A DNA stretch of 64,000 nucleotides from Haematobia irritans. Its lineage: Eukaryota; Arthropoda; Insecta; Diptera; Muscidae. Numbering within the stretch: the stretch's first letter is position 1; each line of letters begins with the position of its first letter. Below, piece after piece: positions 36,274 to 46,971 of this stretch. The stretch lies in contig NC_134398.1 of assembly GCF_050003625.1 (NCBI RefSeq), forward strand, positions 202,362,583-202,426,582, in the 5' to 3' direction. Under the pieces are notes generated by a model, which ran no database searches, had not been told where the DNA came from, and saw only the letters and a list, made by a program, of their open reading frames with translations. The position numbers and the translations under genes were made by a program.

Positions 36274-36807
36274 AAAATTAACTCAGAATAAAAGGCCAAA
36301 ACCAAAAGGTAATACCTACAAATATCTTGGTCATTGGTTTTATTGTTATAGCCGCTATTCGTATACACGCATTCCTTTTGGGGTAATTGGTTACACAAAG
36401 CACATGGTTTGAATTTTCTTTATTGCCATTGATAAACACCGACATCTTATCGATGTTTATGAGTCGTAATTGTTGGCGCTAAATGGTGTAAGGGATAAAG
36501 AACGACCATTACAGATTCTTATACTTCTAAGGGAATTAATTCAGTAAAGGATTTGTTTATTTTTATATAATAACTTATGTCTAGAAAGAGAAGAGAAGTC
36601 TCTAATTTGGAAGCGATACACTTTTCCCAGCTTGGTCAGTAAAGAGGTATTTATTTCACCGAGTGAATTCCTAAAATTTGAAAAAAAATAAGGAGATTGT
36701 GGAGGGCATCAGTTCGTAGCCCAATTCGGCCAAATTAATAGAAACGACAAAGAAAGTGTGGGTCGCAGCGTTGCTATGGCGAAAGAGGCCTCTTTTCCTG
36801 GGGCTAT
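36274..36807. other. Unique sequence, no gene
   Basis: ATCGATAAGATG (minus, near 36450) resembles a DRE-type element inside an imperfect palindrome ATAAACACCGACATC...GATGTTTAT (about 36430-36458). The 65-codon minus frame at 36671-36868 overlaps the mini-me end and is not supported. Confidence 0.35.
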
Positions 36808-38381
36808 TTTTATACCCTCCACCATAGGATGGGGGTATATTAACTTTGTCATTCCGTTTGTAACACATCGAAATATTGCTCTAAGACCCCATAAAGTATA
36901 TATATTCTTGGTCGTGGTGAAATTCTGAGTCGATCTAAGCATGTCCGTCCGTCCTTCCGTCTGTCCGGCTGTCCGTCCGTCTGTGGAAATCACGCTAACT
37001 TCCGAACGAAACTAGCTATCGACTTGAAACTTGGCACAAGTAGTTGTTATTGATGTAGGTCGGATGGTATTGAAAATGGGCCATATCGGCCCACGTTTAC
37101 GTATAGCCCCCATATAAACCGATCCCCAAATTTGGCTTGCGGAGCCTTCCGGAGCAGCAAAATTCATCCGATCCGGTTGAAATTTGGTACGTGGTCTAAG
37201 TATACGGTCTCTAACAACCATGCAAAAATTGGTCCATATCGGTCCATAATTATATATAGCCCCCATATAAACCGATCCCCAGATTTGACCTCCGGAGCAT
37301 CTTGGAGGGGCAAAATTCATCCGATCCGGTTGAAATTTGGTACCTGATGTTAGTATACGGTCTCTAATAACCATGCAAAAATTGGTCCATATCGGTCCAT
37401 AAATATATATAGCTCCCATATAAACCGATCCCCAGATTTGACCTCCGGAGCCTCTTGGAGGGGCAAAATTCATCCGATCCGGTTGAAATTTGGTACCTGA
37501 TGTTAGTATACGGTCTCTAACAACCATGCAAAAATTGGTCCATATCGGTCCATAATTATATATAGCCCCCATATAAACCGATCCCCAGATTTGACCTCCG
37601 GAGCCTCTTGGAGGGGCAAAATTCATCCGATCCGTTTGAAATTGGGTACCTGATGTTTGTATACGGTCTCTAACAAGCATGCAAAAATTGGTCCATATCG
37701 GTCCATAATTATATATAGCTCCCATATAAACCGATCCCCAGATTTGACCTCCGGAGCCTCCTGGAGGAGCAAAAGTCATCCGATGCGGTTGAAATTTGGT
37801 ACATTTCGTTAGTATATGGCCTCTAACAGCCATGTAAAAATTGTCAAATTTAATTACTGTATAAAGTTTTGTCAAAATTTCATTTCTATAGAAAGTTTTG
37901 TAAAAAGTTTATTTCTGTAGAAAATTTTGTCAACATTTTATTTCTATAGACAATTTTGTCAACATTTTATTTCTATAGAACATTTTGTCAACATTTTATT
38001 TCTATAGAAAATTTTGTCAACATTTTATTTCTATAGAAAATTTTGTCAACATTTTACTTCCATAGAAAATTTTGTCAACATTTTATTTCTATAGAAAATT
38101 TTTTCAAGTTTTTATTTCTATAGAAAATTTTGTCAAAATTTTATTTCTATAGAAAATTTTGTCAAACTGAATTATATACGTATTTAATCGGCCTTTTTTT
38201 TGTTTAATATATACCCCTTATGGACTAACTTACAATTTAGAAGACAGTGTTAAAAAGTTTTACGATACCTTGCCATCGGCAAGTGTTATCGCAACCCAAG
38301 TAATTCGATTGTGGATGACAGCCTTTAGTAGAAGTTCCTACGCAATCCATGGTGGAGGATACATAAGATTCGGCCTGGCCG
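36808..38381 (+). mobile_element. Mini-me-like element, type I, with 153-bp tandem units and minisatellite arm
   Basis: TATACCCTCCACCATAGGATGG end, short (TA)n at 36898, a (GTCC)n/(GTCT)n region at 36945-36980, then five tandem units whose landmark TCCGGAGC recurs at 37291, 37444, 37597 and 37750: a constant 153-bp period. Because 153 is divisible by three, one minus frame stays open for 287 codons; it is a repeat artefact. Minisatellite at 37845-38166, then tail and GGCCTGGCCGA, truncated there (the last about 20 bp of the end are missing). Confidence 0.85.
37845..38166 (-). repeat. 29-bp minisatellite array, reverse orientation
   Basis: About eleven units; the variant TTTTGTCAACATTTTATTTC dominates here, which marks local homogenisation. 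Followed by AAACTGAATTATATACG as at 7728. Confidence 0.9.
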
Positions 38382-38509
38382 AGATCCCTAGATTTTGGTG
38401 GCCATTTTGCTATAGGACTGAAGCGGGGAACGTTCTTTTTAAGACTTTATCGATTGACATGCACTGTGTACGATGGTGATGAGTCCTGCAGACAGGGCCG
38501 TGGTTTGCC
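38382..38509 (-). other. Host sequence split by the hAT-like element, left part
   Basis: With 39792-39913 this forms one pre-insertion locus. No coding signal clear enough to call on this side. Confidence 0.4.
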
Positions 38510-39791
38510 CAGTGTTGCCAGAAGTAGGGGAAATTCCCTACATATGGGTTTTTTTTCTAATATTTAGCGTAGGGAAACAATGTTGGGACTTTTTCACTCA
38601 ATAAAATTTTTAATAATTTTTACATTTTGGTGGCTCTAGAGCAAGAAGGAAATTAGAAGCCGGCAAGGCTTGACGGATAACAATGTGTTGTAACCACGGT
38701 TACTACTCGTGCGAAAAATAATCTACCAAAATTTGAACAAATTTTTACCACAAATCTACCAAACAATAACTTTTGTCAAAATTTCACTCCTATAGTAACT
38801 TTTGTCTAAATTTTATTCCTGTAGCAAAATTTGTCAAAATTTTATTCCTGTAGAAAATTTTGTCAAAATTTTATTTCTGTAGAAAATATTGTCAAAATTT
38901 TATTTATTTATTATAGAAATTTTTGTCAAAAATTTTATTTCTATAGAAAATTTTGTCAACATTTTCTATATATAGAAAATTTTCTCAAAAATTTATTTCT
39001 ATAGAAAATTTTGTCAAAATTTTATTTCTATAGAAAATTTTGTCTAAATTTTATTCCTGTAGCAAAATTTGCCAAAATTGTATTCCTGTAGAAAATTTTG
39101 TCAAAATTTTATTTCTGTAGGAAATTTTGTCAAAATTTTATTTTTATAGAAATTTCTGTCAAAAATTTTATTTCTATAGAAAATTTTGTCAACATTTTCT
39201 ATATATAGAAAATTTTCTCAAAATTTTATTTCTATAGAAAATTTTTGTCAATATTTTCTATATATAGAAAATTTTCTCAAAATTTTATTTCTATAGAAAA
39301 TTTTGTCAAAATTTTATTTCTATAGAAAATTTTGTCAAAATTTTATTTCTATAGAAAATTTTGTCAAAATTTTATTTCTATAGAAAATTTTGTCAAAATT
39401 TTATTTCTATAGAAAATTTTGACAAAATTTTATTTCTATAGAAAATTTTGTCAAAATTTTATTTCTATAGAAAATTTTGTCAAAATTTTATTTCTATAGA
39501 ACTAAAAATATTATAGGGGAAATTGTAGGGGAATTTTGTCAACATTTTCTATATATAGAAAATTTTCTCAAAAATTTATTTCTATATAAAATTTTGTCAA
39601 AATTTTATTTCTATAGAAAATTTTGTCTAAATTTTATTCCTGTAGCAAAATTTGCCAAAATTTTATTCCTGTAGAAAATTTTGTCAAAATTTTATTTCTG
39701 TAGGAAATTTTGTCAAAATTTTATTTTTATTTTAGTACGGAACTTTTTTTGTCCTTGTAGGGTAAAACGAAAAATTGCCCTGGCAACACTA
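38510..39791. mobile_element. hAT-like element filled with 29-bp minisatellite
   Basis: Ends CAGTGTTGCCAG and CTGGCAACACTA; flanking GGTTTGCC (38502-38509) and GGTCTGCA (39792-39799) are a 6-of-8 target duplication. The left arm contains CCTACATATGGG, GGTGGCTCTAGAGCAAG and GTAACCACGGTTAC; the right arm GTCCTTGTAGGGTAAAACG. Both arms match 58135-58782 inverted. The middle is minisatellite. No transposase. Confidence 0.88.
38765..39738 (-). repeat. 29-bp minisatellite array inside hAT-like element
   Basis: About 33 units. A sub-block with TCCTGTAGCAAAATTTG, TTGTCAACATTTTCTATATA and a 29-bp core is itself repeated (about 38805-39000, 39040-39240 and 39530-39720), a higher-order period near 200-700 bp. 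A 30-bp non-repeat GAACTAAAAATATTATAGGG breaks it at 39500. Confidence 0.9.
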
Positions 39792-39913
39792 GGTCTGCAT
39801 CCGAAATGTTTGTCTACCCAAGTATTCAATACTGGGCAGATATTTTCTCGATATTGTGTTTTTTGGAACTTCAATGGCTTTAGTCCAAGCTCATTTTCCA
39901 ATATGTGTTGCAT
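39792..39913 (-). pseudogene. Possible decayed transposase fragment
   Basis: The minus frame MQHILENELGLKPLKFQKTQ resembles the linker of Tc1/mariner transposases (E-L-G-L-K-x-x-K-x-Q-K), then continues without recognisable motifs to CGCRP at the hAT-like target site. No catalytic residues. Weak call. Confidence 0.3.
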
Positions 39914-40654
39914 CCGTTTCGTTCACTTTCGAACTAATTCTTAGAGTTAAAGTAATCGTACTGGGAAAATTCCGCAATGTATTATCTATTCATTGGACTA
40001 CCATATTTACAATACCTGTTCCATGATATATTATTGTCATAAATATATAATAATTATCAAGACCCTTGCCGACATATAGCTCGCTGTCTTATGATGTCAG
40101 TTTAAAGCTTTACAGAATTTATTGCACTTCTTTAAACATTATAGACTGAACTGTTGAATTAATTGTTTTTTTTTTTACACAGAGAGCTTCATAAAACAGG
40201 TAATTAATGAATAAATAACATTCTTCAAAATTATAGATTATAGGGATTTTATTTAATAGATTTATGAAGACCCTATGCAATAAATAAATAAAAACAAATA
40301 ATCCTATTGCGTTGTATTTATTCGATGATTAAAATGCCACTATAAAATGTCATATTAACTATTAATTATTTTTTATTATGTATTTAAGCGAAGTAAATGT
40401 CATTACATTGGAAAAACAATTGGAGTTTCCAGCCTTTTTCTAGACAAACAAAGATATTTTATTGTAATTAGAAAGACAATTTTCTGAAAATACAATAACT
40501 GCATTGTAATACTTCGCATGCCCGTGGATTAGTAAAATTCTTAAACGTTCGATAGATATTGAATGAGTTGATATAAGATCACCAAATTTATTTTAATTTA
40601 AAATTCCTAAATTTTTCTACAAACTACGAAATTTTCTTTAACAAGTGAAAAAAT
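39914..40654. other. AT-rich spacer
   Basis: 40585-40654 begins a MITE-A fragment (AAACTACGAAATTTTCTTTAAC). Otherwise nothing recognised. Confidence 0.45.
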
Positions 40655-40921
40655 TAGTGAAGTCTTATAAATTTTCGTGAAGTTTTTGAAAAATATTTAT
40701 TTATTTTTATACCCTAAACCACGTAACTTTGATCTGTCTAAAATCAATATGCCTACCAGAAATATTGATTTTAGACCCCATAAAATATATACCGATCGAC
40801 TCAGACACTTCCTGAGTCAATCTAGCGCTTGGTGACCGCCCGTCTGTCCATGTACTTGTTATTCACAGGATGGACATAGTGAAGTCTTATAAATTTTTGC
40901 GATTTTTTTGAAAAATATTTA
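40655..40921 (+). mobile_element. Short mini-me-like type II fragment between about 45-bp direct repeats, inside a MITE-A fragment
   Basis: TAGTGAAGTCTTATAAATTT...AAAAATATTTA occurs at 40655-40699 and again at 40877-40921. Between them lies ATACCCTAAACCACGTAAC, TTGATTTTAGACCCC, an imperfect GACTC palindrome and a GTCYGTCC region: one end of a type II element only. MITE-A sequence resumes after the second repeat. Confidence 0.72.
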
Positions 40922-41110
40922 CAATTTTCCTACTTACAATTAACCTACATTTAAGTTCCTGGTGGCTTTACTTTTTTTTTAGTGTATTCAATACAACATT
41001 TATACAATTTAAATGTTTTAAATCCCTGTACTTTCTGTCTTTAAATTTTGAGGAGAAAAAGACATTCGTTCCAAAAACAAATAATATCGAATTATCCGCT
41101 ATTCCAAATA

Positions 41111-41252
41111 CAGTGAAACCTATCAAACTTGGACTTTCAGAAGAGCGAATACCTCACAAAAGTGGGCAGCTGTAGGGAGATGGTTACTATATTATCACAT
41201 AAGTGGACAAAATTATAGGACCGTGACTATCAACTTCTGAGAGTTTTCACTG
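41111..41252. mobile_element. 142-bp MITE with CAGTGAAA ends, TA duplication
   Basis: CAGTGAAACC... and ...GTTTTCACTG are inverted ends flanked by TA (41109-41110, 41253-41254). Ends of this kind are typical of pogo-type miniature elements. No coding capacity. Confidence 0.78.
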
Positions 41253-41254
41253 TA

Positions 41255-42761
41255 TAGCTTTGGCTATAGGCTTAGTATAGCTACCATTTACCCATTCCCT
41301 ATTATTAACTTCTTGTTAAATAATAGCAATCCTATTCATCTTATATATCTCACAATATTTCATATAGTATTTTCGTTTACATTTTATACGCGGAACATAT
41401 ATAATGTGCTATTTATTGTCCATAAAAAACCAAACAAGCATTGGCTTCCTAAGTCACAACCACATTATTAGTATTTAATTTTATTTTTATTGTTGTACGT
41501 ATATGGTTTTACAATTGATAGATTCACAGAACAACTTTTTTATCTCTAGTAAGAAGCATTTGTTAGAATGTTTTCTACACAAATTTCTACACTTGTTAAT
41601 CATACAAAAAAAAAAAAATACAAACAAAACTGTAATCGGAATTGTAAAATGTTTTCAACTTCACTTTTTATATCGTATAAATTGTGATATTGATTCCCGC
41701 CCGCGTGCTCCAAATCAAAACTGTTTTCAAAACAAACTACATATTATGGATTTTCATTTCTATTTGTTTGATTTCTTGTTTGTAGTTGTTGTCATTTTTG
41801 AAATGCTTGTTATGAGAGTAATGCATCATATATGTGGTGCAGAGAGGGAGAGCGAGTGAGACGGAGAGAGCGAAAGTCACTTTATCAGTAGTGAAATGCA
41901 AGTGGTGAGATAATGCTTGCATTTGATGCACTCAATGCAAATATAGGGATTGCATTAAGAGATTAGTTAATACATAGATACGAGCTAAATTAATACTACA
42001 TTCTCACTAGGCACGAAATCTTGACATTCAGAACTAAAATCTCTTTACAAATCTCTAGTGTTCGTACGTGCAAAATATCGAGATTTCGGCGCTGGCTTTG
42101 GTTTACAAACTGAAAATAAACATTTTATTATTTATTTATTTATTTATTATTTTAACATAAAATTAACCATTGAGTTGTTGGCTTCTTTTGATTTAAGTTA
42201 AGATTGAGGCAAGCAATTGTGTTGTACATGACAGTACAGGCGGCTAATAAACGACTTTCGATATCGAGAACTTTTGATCAAAATCGAAATTTTTCGGATC
42301 ACGGGAGTCGATATCGAGTTTTTTTGATCGACAATTTTTTCGATTGGTAAATTGCAATCGTAAAACATTTTTTACTTGTTATTTACATTGTTTTCGCCAT
42401 ATAGGTATAGTAAATATATTAGTTTTAGTTCGAATTGTTGGTAATTTGTAGTAAATTGCCATATAATTAACATATTTTGAATATTTAGGACTAATGCAAC
42501 TCCAATAAAAGTTAAACAAAAATTGGTCATAGTCGAGTTCGGGAGCGAGCATCCTAGCTTGACAAAGAAATATAAGGTGCACATGCTACATCGATATCCA
42601 AGAGATTGTGATCAACCAATTACCGTGCCATTCCGTGACATACATAACGCTTCTGGGCCACCTTTTAAGGATTGTGAATGATGAAGGCCTCCACTGGACA
42701 AAAGTTTTAAGACGGCAGACAATTGTAAAGCGGTAGAATTGACGTTGACATGCCACCAAAA
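41255..42761. other. Mostly unique AT-rich sequence
   Basis: Frames at 41503-41859 (plus) and 42372-42584 (minus) lack signatures. GAGAGGGAGAGCGAG purine run at 41841-41872. 42255-42350 repeats TCGATATCGAG and GATCAAAATCGA motifs that return near 43330-43400 (ATTCGATATCGAATG), suggesting a decayed inverted-repeat element spanning about 42255-43410. Confidence 0.4.
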
Positions 42762-42975
42762 ATTATCCCCAATGTTCTGGTTTACGAATTCGCAAAACGC
42801 AAAATATGGGATTGTCAATAACATCTGAACAATTCCTTCTTCTTCCAAATAAATCCCTTATCCATAAGAACAGTGTGTATAAATTTCATATTATATATCT
42901 TTGTGGTTCGGAAAATAGAGGTTGAGGAAAATTTTGCGAATTCGTAAATCGGAACATGGGGGATATATTCCATTT
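42762..42975. repeat. Foldback: about 35-bp inverted arms, about 130-bp spacer
   Basis: TGTTCTGGTTTACGAATTCG (about 42773) is the near-complement of CGAATTCGTAAATCGGAACA (about 42938); similarity continues outward to TTTTGC and inward to GGGGATA. Two short minus frames across it (42612-42848, 42815-43018) show only a faint resemblance to PIF/Harbinger proteins and are not called. Confidence 0.7.
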
Positions 42976-43418
42976 GAACGCCTCCTTCATCAGCCGAAAT
43001 CGTCCATTGAGCCTGCAATAATGTGACTTTCTAACAGTGCACACCATTTCAAACCCATGTACTTACACCAATAACAATGTGCACTTTTATTCCTTATTTG
43101 TCGCCGAATTATTTTATATTCATCTCATCCTCCAATTAGGAAGGAATTCGGAGGAATGTAAAAAGAGTTAAGATATAATGCATTACAATTTACTTTTTAC
43201 TTTGAAATCTTCAAAAACATATGTGTTTTTCTACATTCTATTTTATGCTGCTAACTTAAATTTGTCATTTCATCTTGTTCTGCTTAGTTTTTTGCTGTTG
43301 GCAATGCTAGAGAAATTGCATCAAATTTCGATCGATTGCCATGATCCAAACTTTTAATCGCATCGGCAATTCTCTCGATACGATTATGAATTCGATATCG
43401 AATGCCGTGATTAGCCCC

Positions 43419-44748
43419 CAGAGATGGAAAAGACAATTTTTAAGAAAGTTTAAAAAACGTTTTTTTTTTTTTTTGAGCGAAAAAGTTACAAAAATTTCTA
43501 TAGAAATAAAATTTTGACAAAATTTTCTATAGAAATAAAATTTTGACAAAATTTTCTATAGAAATAAAATTTTGACAAAATTTTCTATAGAAATAAAATT
43601 TTGACAAAATTTTCTATAGAAATAAAATTTTGTCAAAAATTTCGATAATAAATTTTTGACAAAATTTTCCATAGAAATCAAATTTTGTCAAAAATTTCTA
43701 TAGAAATAAATTTTTGACAAAATTTCCTATAGAAATAAAATTTTAACAAAATTTCCTATAGAAATAAATTTTTGACAAAATTTTCTATAGAAATAAAATT
43801 TTGACAAAATTTCCTATAGAAATAAAATTTTAACAAAATTTCCTATAGAAATAAATTTTTGACAAAATTTTCTATAGAAATAAAATTTTGACAACGTTTT
43901 CTATTGAAATAATTTTTTGACAAAATTTCCTATAGAAATAAATTTTTGACAAAATTTCCTATAGAAATAAATTTTTGACAAAATTTTCTATAGAAATAAA
44001 ATTTTTACAAAATTTTCCATAGAAATACAATTTTAACAAAATTTTCTATAGAAATAAAATTTTGCCAAAATTTTCTATAGAAATAAATTTTTGACAAAAT
44101 TTTCTATAGAAATAAAATTTTGACAAAATTTTCTATAGAAATAAATTTTTGACAAAATTTCCTATAGAAATAAATTTTTGACAAAATTTTCTATAGAAAT
44201 AAAATTTTAACAAAATTTTCCATAAAAATAAAATTTTGCCAAAACGTTCTATAGAAATAAATTTTTGACAAAATTTTCTATAGAAATAAAATTTTGACAA
44301 AATTTTCTATAGAAATAAAATGTAGACAAAATTTTCTATAGAAATAAAATTTTGCCAAAATTTTCTATAGAAATAAAATTTTGACAAAATTTTCTATAGA
44401 AATAAAATTTTGACAACGTTTTCTATAGAAATAAAATTTTGACAAAATAGAAATAAAATTTTGACAACGTTTTCTATAGAAATAAAATTTTGACAAAATA
44501 GAAATAAAATTTTGACAAAATTTTCTGTAGAAATGAAATTTCGACAAAATTTTCTGTAGAAATAAATTTTTGACAATATTTTCGATAGAAATAAAATGTT
44601 GACAAAATTTTCCATAGAAATGAAATTTTGACCAAATTTTCTATAGAAATAAAACTTTGACAAAATTTTCATTCGCGGGGGTACTACGGTACTGACCGGG
44701 TGAAAAAGTTTTGAAAAAGGTACTATAGTACTGCATTTTCCATCTCTG
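43419..44748. mobile_element. hAT-like element (CAGAGATGG ends) filled with minisatellite
   Basis: Perfect 13-bp inverted ends CAGAGATGGAAAA (43419-43431) and TTTTCCATCTCTG (44736-44748). The short left arm has a T run and GAGCGAAAAAG; the right arm has GGTACTACGGTACTGACCGG and GGTACTATAGTACTG. The rest, 43490-44672, is 29-bp minisatellite. No clear 8-bp duplication, so superfamily is by end sequence only. Confidence 0.75.
43490..44672 (+). repeat. 29-bp minisatellite array, highly regular
   Basis: About 40 units with little length variation. Variants TTTCCTATAGAAATAAATTT and TTGACAACGTTTTCTATAG recur in blocks, so amplification went through multi-unit steps. Minus-strand frames of 60 and 92 codons are artefacts. 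Confidence 0.93.
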
Positions 44749-44930
44749 TATTGCGGATTTTCAAAGATTATTTATTTAAATCCTCTACAAGCCAGCTGAT
44801 CTTTCCTTATTGAAAATCTTCTGAAATCCAATTTAGGCAAAAATCCATTTAAGAATATTTCGTGCCTCTTTTGAAGATAAGTGTGTGAACGTATTTTGGC
44901 ATTAAAAATATTGCCTGTCTGCCTTTACAT

Positions 44931-45984
44931 TCACCCTTATTCCTGAAGTCGCCCTCGCTTTTTGTCGTCTGTCGCTTTTAAGTCGTCTCGTCATTCATTT
45001 GGTATTCCTGCGAAGTGGCGACGGCGACGACGGCGACGGCGACGACGACGATTACTTTTTGTACCAATTACAATACTCGGTAATAAAAGGCCGATATCAC
45101 TAGAAAACAATCAGCTGATGTGCAAAAAAAAAAAGAATTTTAAGTTTTTCGGTTTAAAATATTTTTATTTCTGACGCAATTCCAAGTCGGAAAATTAAGA
45201 AAAAATATTTAATTTGACGCGGAAAAAATCAAGGACAATCAAGGACAGTTAAAGCTTCCAAAACTACAAAAATGACGACAACGCTGAGATCAATGGCACA
45301 AGGATCATCGTGAAAGAAAACAATCAGCTGATGTGCAAAACTGAATTTTAATTATTTGCGTTTAAAATGTTGTTTGTTTGTAATCCAATGTTGACTTGGA
45401 AAATCAAAATAAATGATAAATTTGACTCGGGAAATGATTTAGATATCTACATTAGGACAATAACAACATCCGGCATATACAATTGGAACGACGTTGACAT
45501 TATGTGTCCAAGGATCATTCAAAGTTCGACACAATTGTTACCTAAGTTTGGTGCTAAATAAAATACATTGGCCTTGAAGGATTTCTATTAAAAATAAATG
45601 GAATTGAAAATCAACACGTTTACTTTAATTGTACAGTGTTTTTTCTGTGATGTCAATGTGATGGCCATAACTGCTATATATACTGATTTTTTTCCAATTT
45701 TTGTAATTGTTGAAGATTAGTCACTTTACCTCTTACCAATTTCCATTTTTTACATTTATTTTTCAATTGTTCGATTAATAAAGTCTAAAAAACTTCTTCA
45801 AAAATTAAACACTAAACTCGTCGCTGGTAAATTTAAAGGCGACAAAAAGCGACGATGTTGGCGACAAAAAGCGACACCAGGAATACCGATTTTCTTCGAT
45901 AGCAGAATATATCGACGAACGGAATACCAATTAGTGGCGACTGACAAAAAGCGACGGCGAGGGCGACTTCAGGAATAAGGGTGA
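44931..45984. mobile_element. 1.05-kb foldback element with 27-bp perfect inverted ends
   Basis: TCACCCTTATTCCTGAAGTC plus GCCCTCG (44931-44957) is matched exactly by the complement at 45958-45984, and similarity continues inward through CGCTTTTTGTCG motifs. A (GGCGAC)n/(GAC)n tract at 45014-45052 makes an Arg-rich frame that is an artefact. Interior: GAAAACAATCAGCTGATGTG is present twice, about 215 bp apart (near 45103 and 45318), marking an internal direct duplication. No transposase; superfamily unknown. Confidence 0.85.
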
Positions 45985-46971
45985 TTATTTAGCTAAAATT
46001 TTAAGTTGATGTTTGATGCGAAGCATATACGCACCTGTACCATTGTATCGCCAATTTTACAAGATTTAATCTAAAGGTTTTCGACCTTTAATTTAGCACC
46101 TTCCTTCGAATAATGAGGATGATGATGTATTAGATTATAGAATAATTTTATGTTTATTATTCATTCAAGATAACTTATTTTGCCAAAGTACACAAAATAA
46201 AATTTCTCATAAAAAATTGATTATGTATACATATTTTATTTCCCTTTAAACGTTTTTCCCCAGTGTTGTTTTTTTTTTCATCTTAATCTTATCAAACTCT
46301 TAATACTTCTCGCCTGTATGTTATACTCGCGTGTCTGAGCATTATTTTGTGCTTGGATTTTATTGCGTTTACGGCATCTCCAATAAAAACATAAAAAATT
46401 GTTTTTGTGCAAATGTTTTTTTTCAATTGTATGTATATTTTTTATCCAATAAATGATAAACACAAAAGTTAAGATAATTTGAATTCTTTTTAACGATTAT
46501 TATTGCAGTCGGGGCAAAGGTGATCACTCTGGGTGATAACACGACAAAAAAAGACACACCTTCATTGTTTATGATAGTTTGTATGTATGTGTGTGTGTGT
46601 GTTACTACACAGTGATGGTTATCGCAATCGTCGTTGTAGGCGAGTGAATAGCAGAAAAGCCCGACAAATCCTTTTTAAGATAGATTTCCTGATGGATCTT
46701 CTCTATTTTTCGCAATTTCTTATCGATAAAATATGAGACCATATATTTTTTGGGAGTGTTATTATATCGATTTATTTCTTAAATTGTCTTCGAATAAGGA
46801 TGGGTGTTCCACCTATGAATGGATAATTCTTATAGTATTTTAGAGCTATATATATCAAAATTAATATCATTAAAGATCTAAGTATTAAAAACCCGAAATA
46901 ATATCTAAGAAAATAAGATTAATAGATTAAAAAAATTGTTTTACCCACTAACTACCAAAAGATAAAAGTTA
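45985..46971. other. AT-rich spacer, no gene
   Basis: (GT)n microsatellite at about 46586-46602. A 61-codon minus frame at 46278-46463 is not supported. Confidence 0.45.

Noticed and set aside
37012..37875. 287-codon minus-strand frame as a protein gene
   Set aside because: Five 153-bp tandem units of a mini-me-like element; the same units elsewhere (6123, 31143) contain stops and indels.
42612..43018. Decayed PIF/Harbinger protein on the minus strand
   Set aside because: Only a short LSAVLKLLSSGG-like stretch is suggestive; catalytic motifs are absent and the region overlaps a foldback.
43490..44672. 29-bp repeats as a CRISPR array
   Set aside because: Head-to-tail with no unique spacers, highly variable, in a eukaryotic genome with no cas genes.
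44962..45174. Arg-rich 70-codon frame
   Set aside because: Produced by the (GGCGAC)n tract in the arm of a foldback element.
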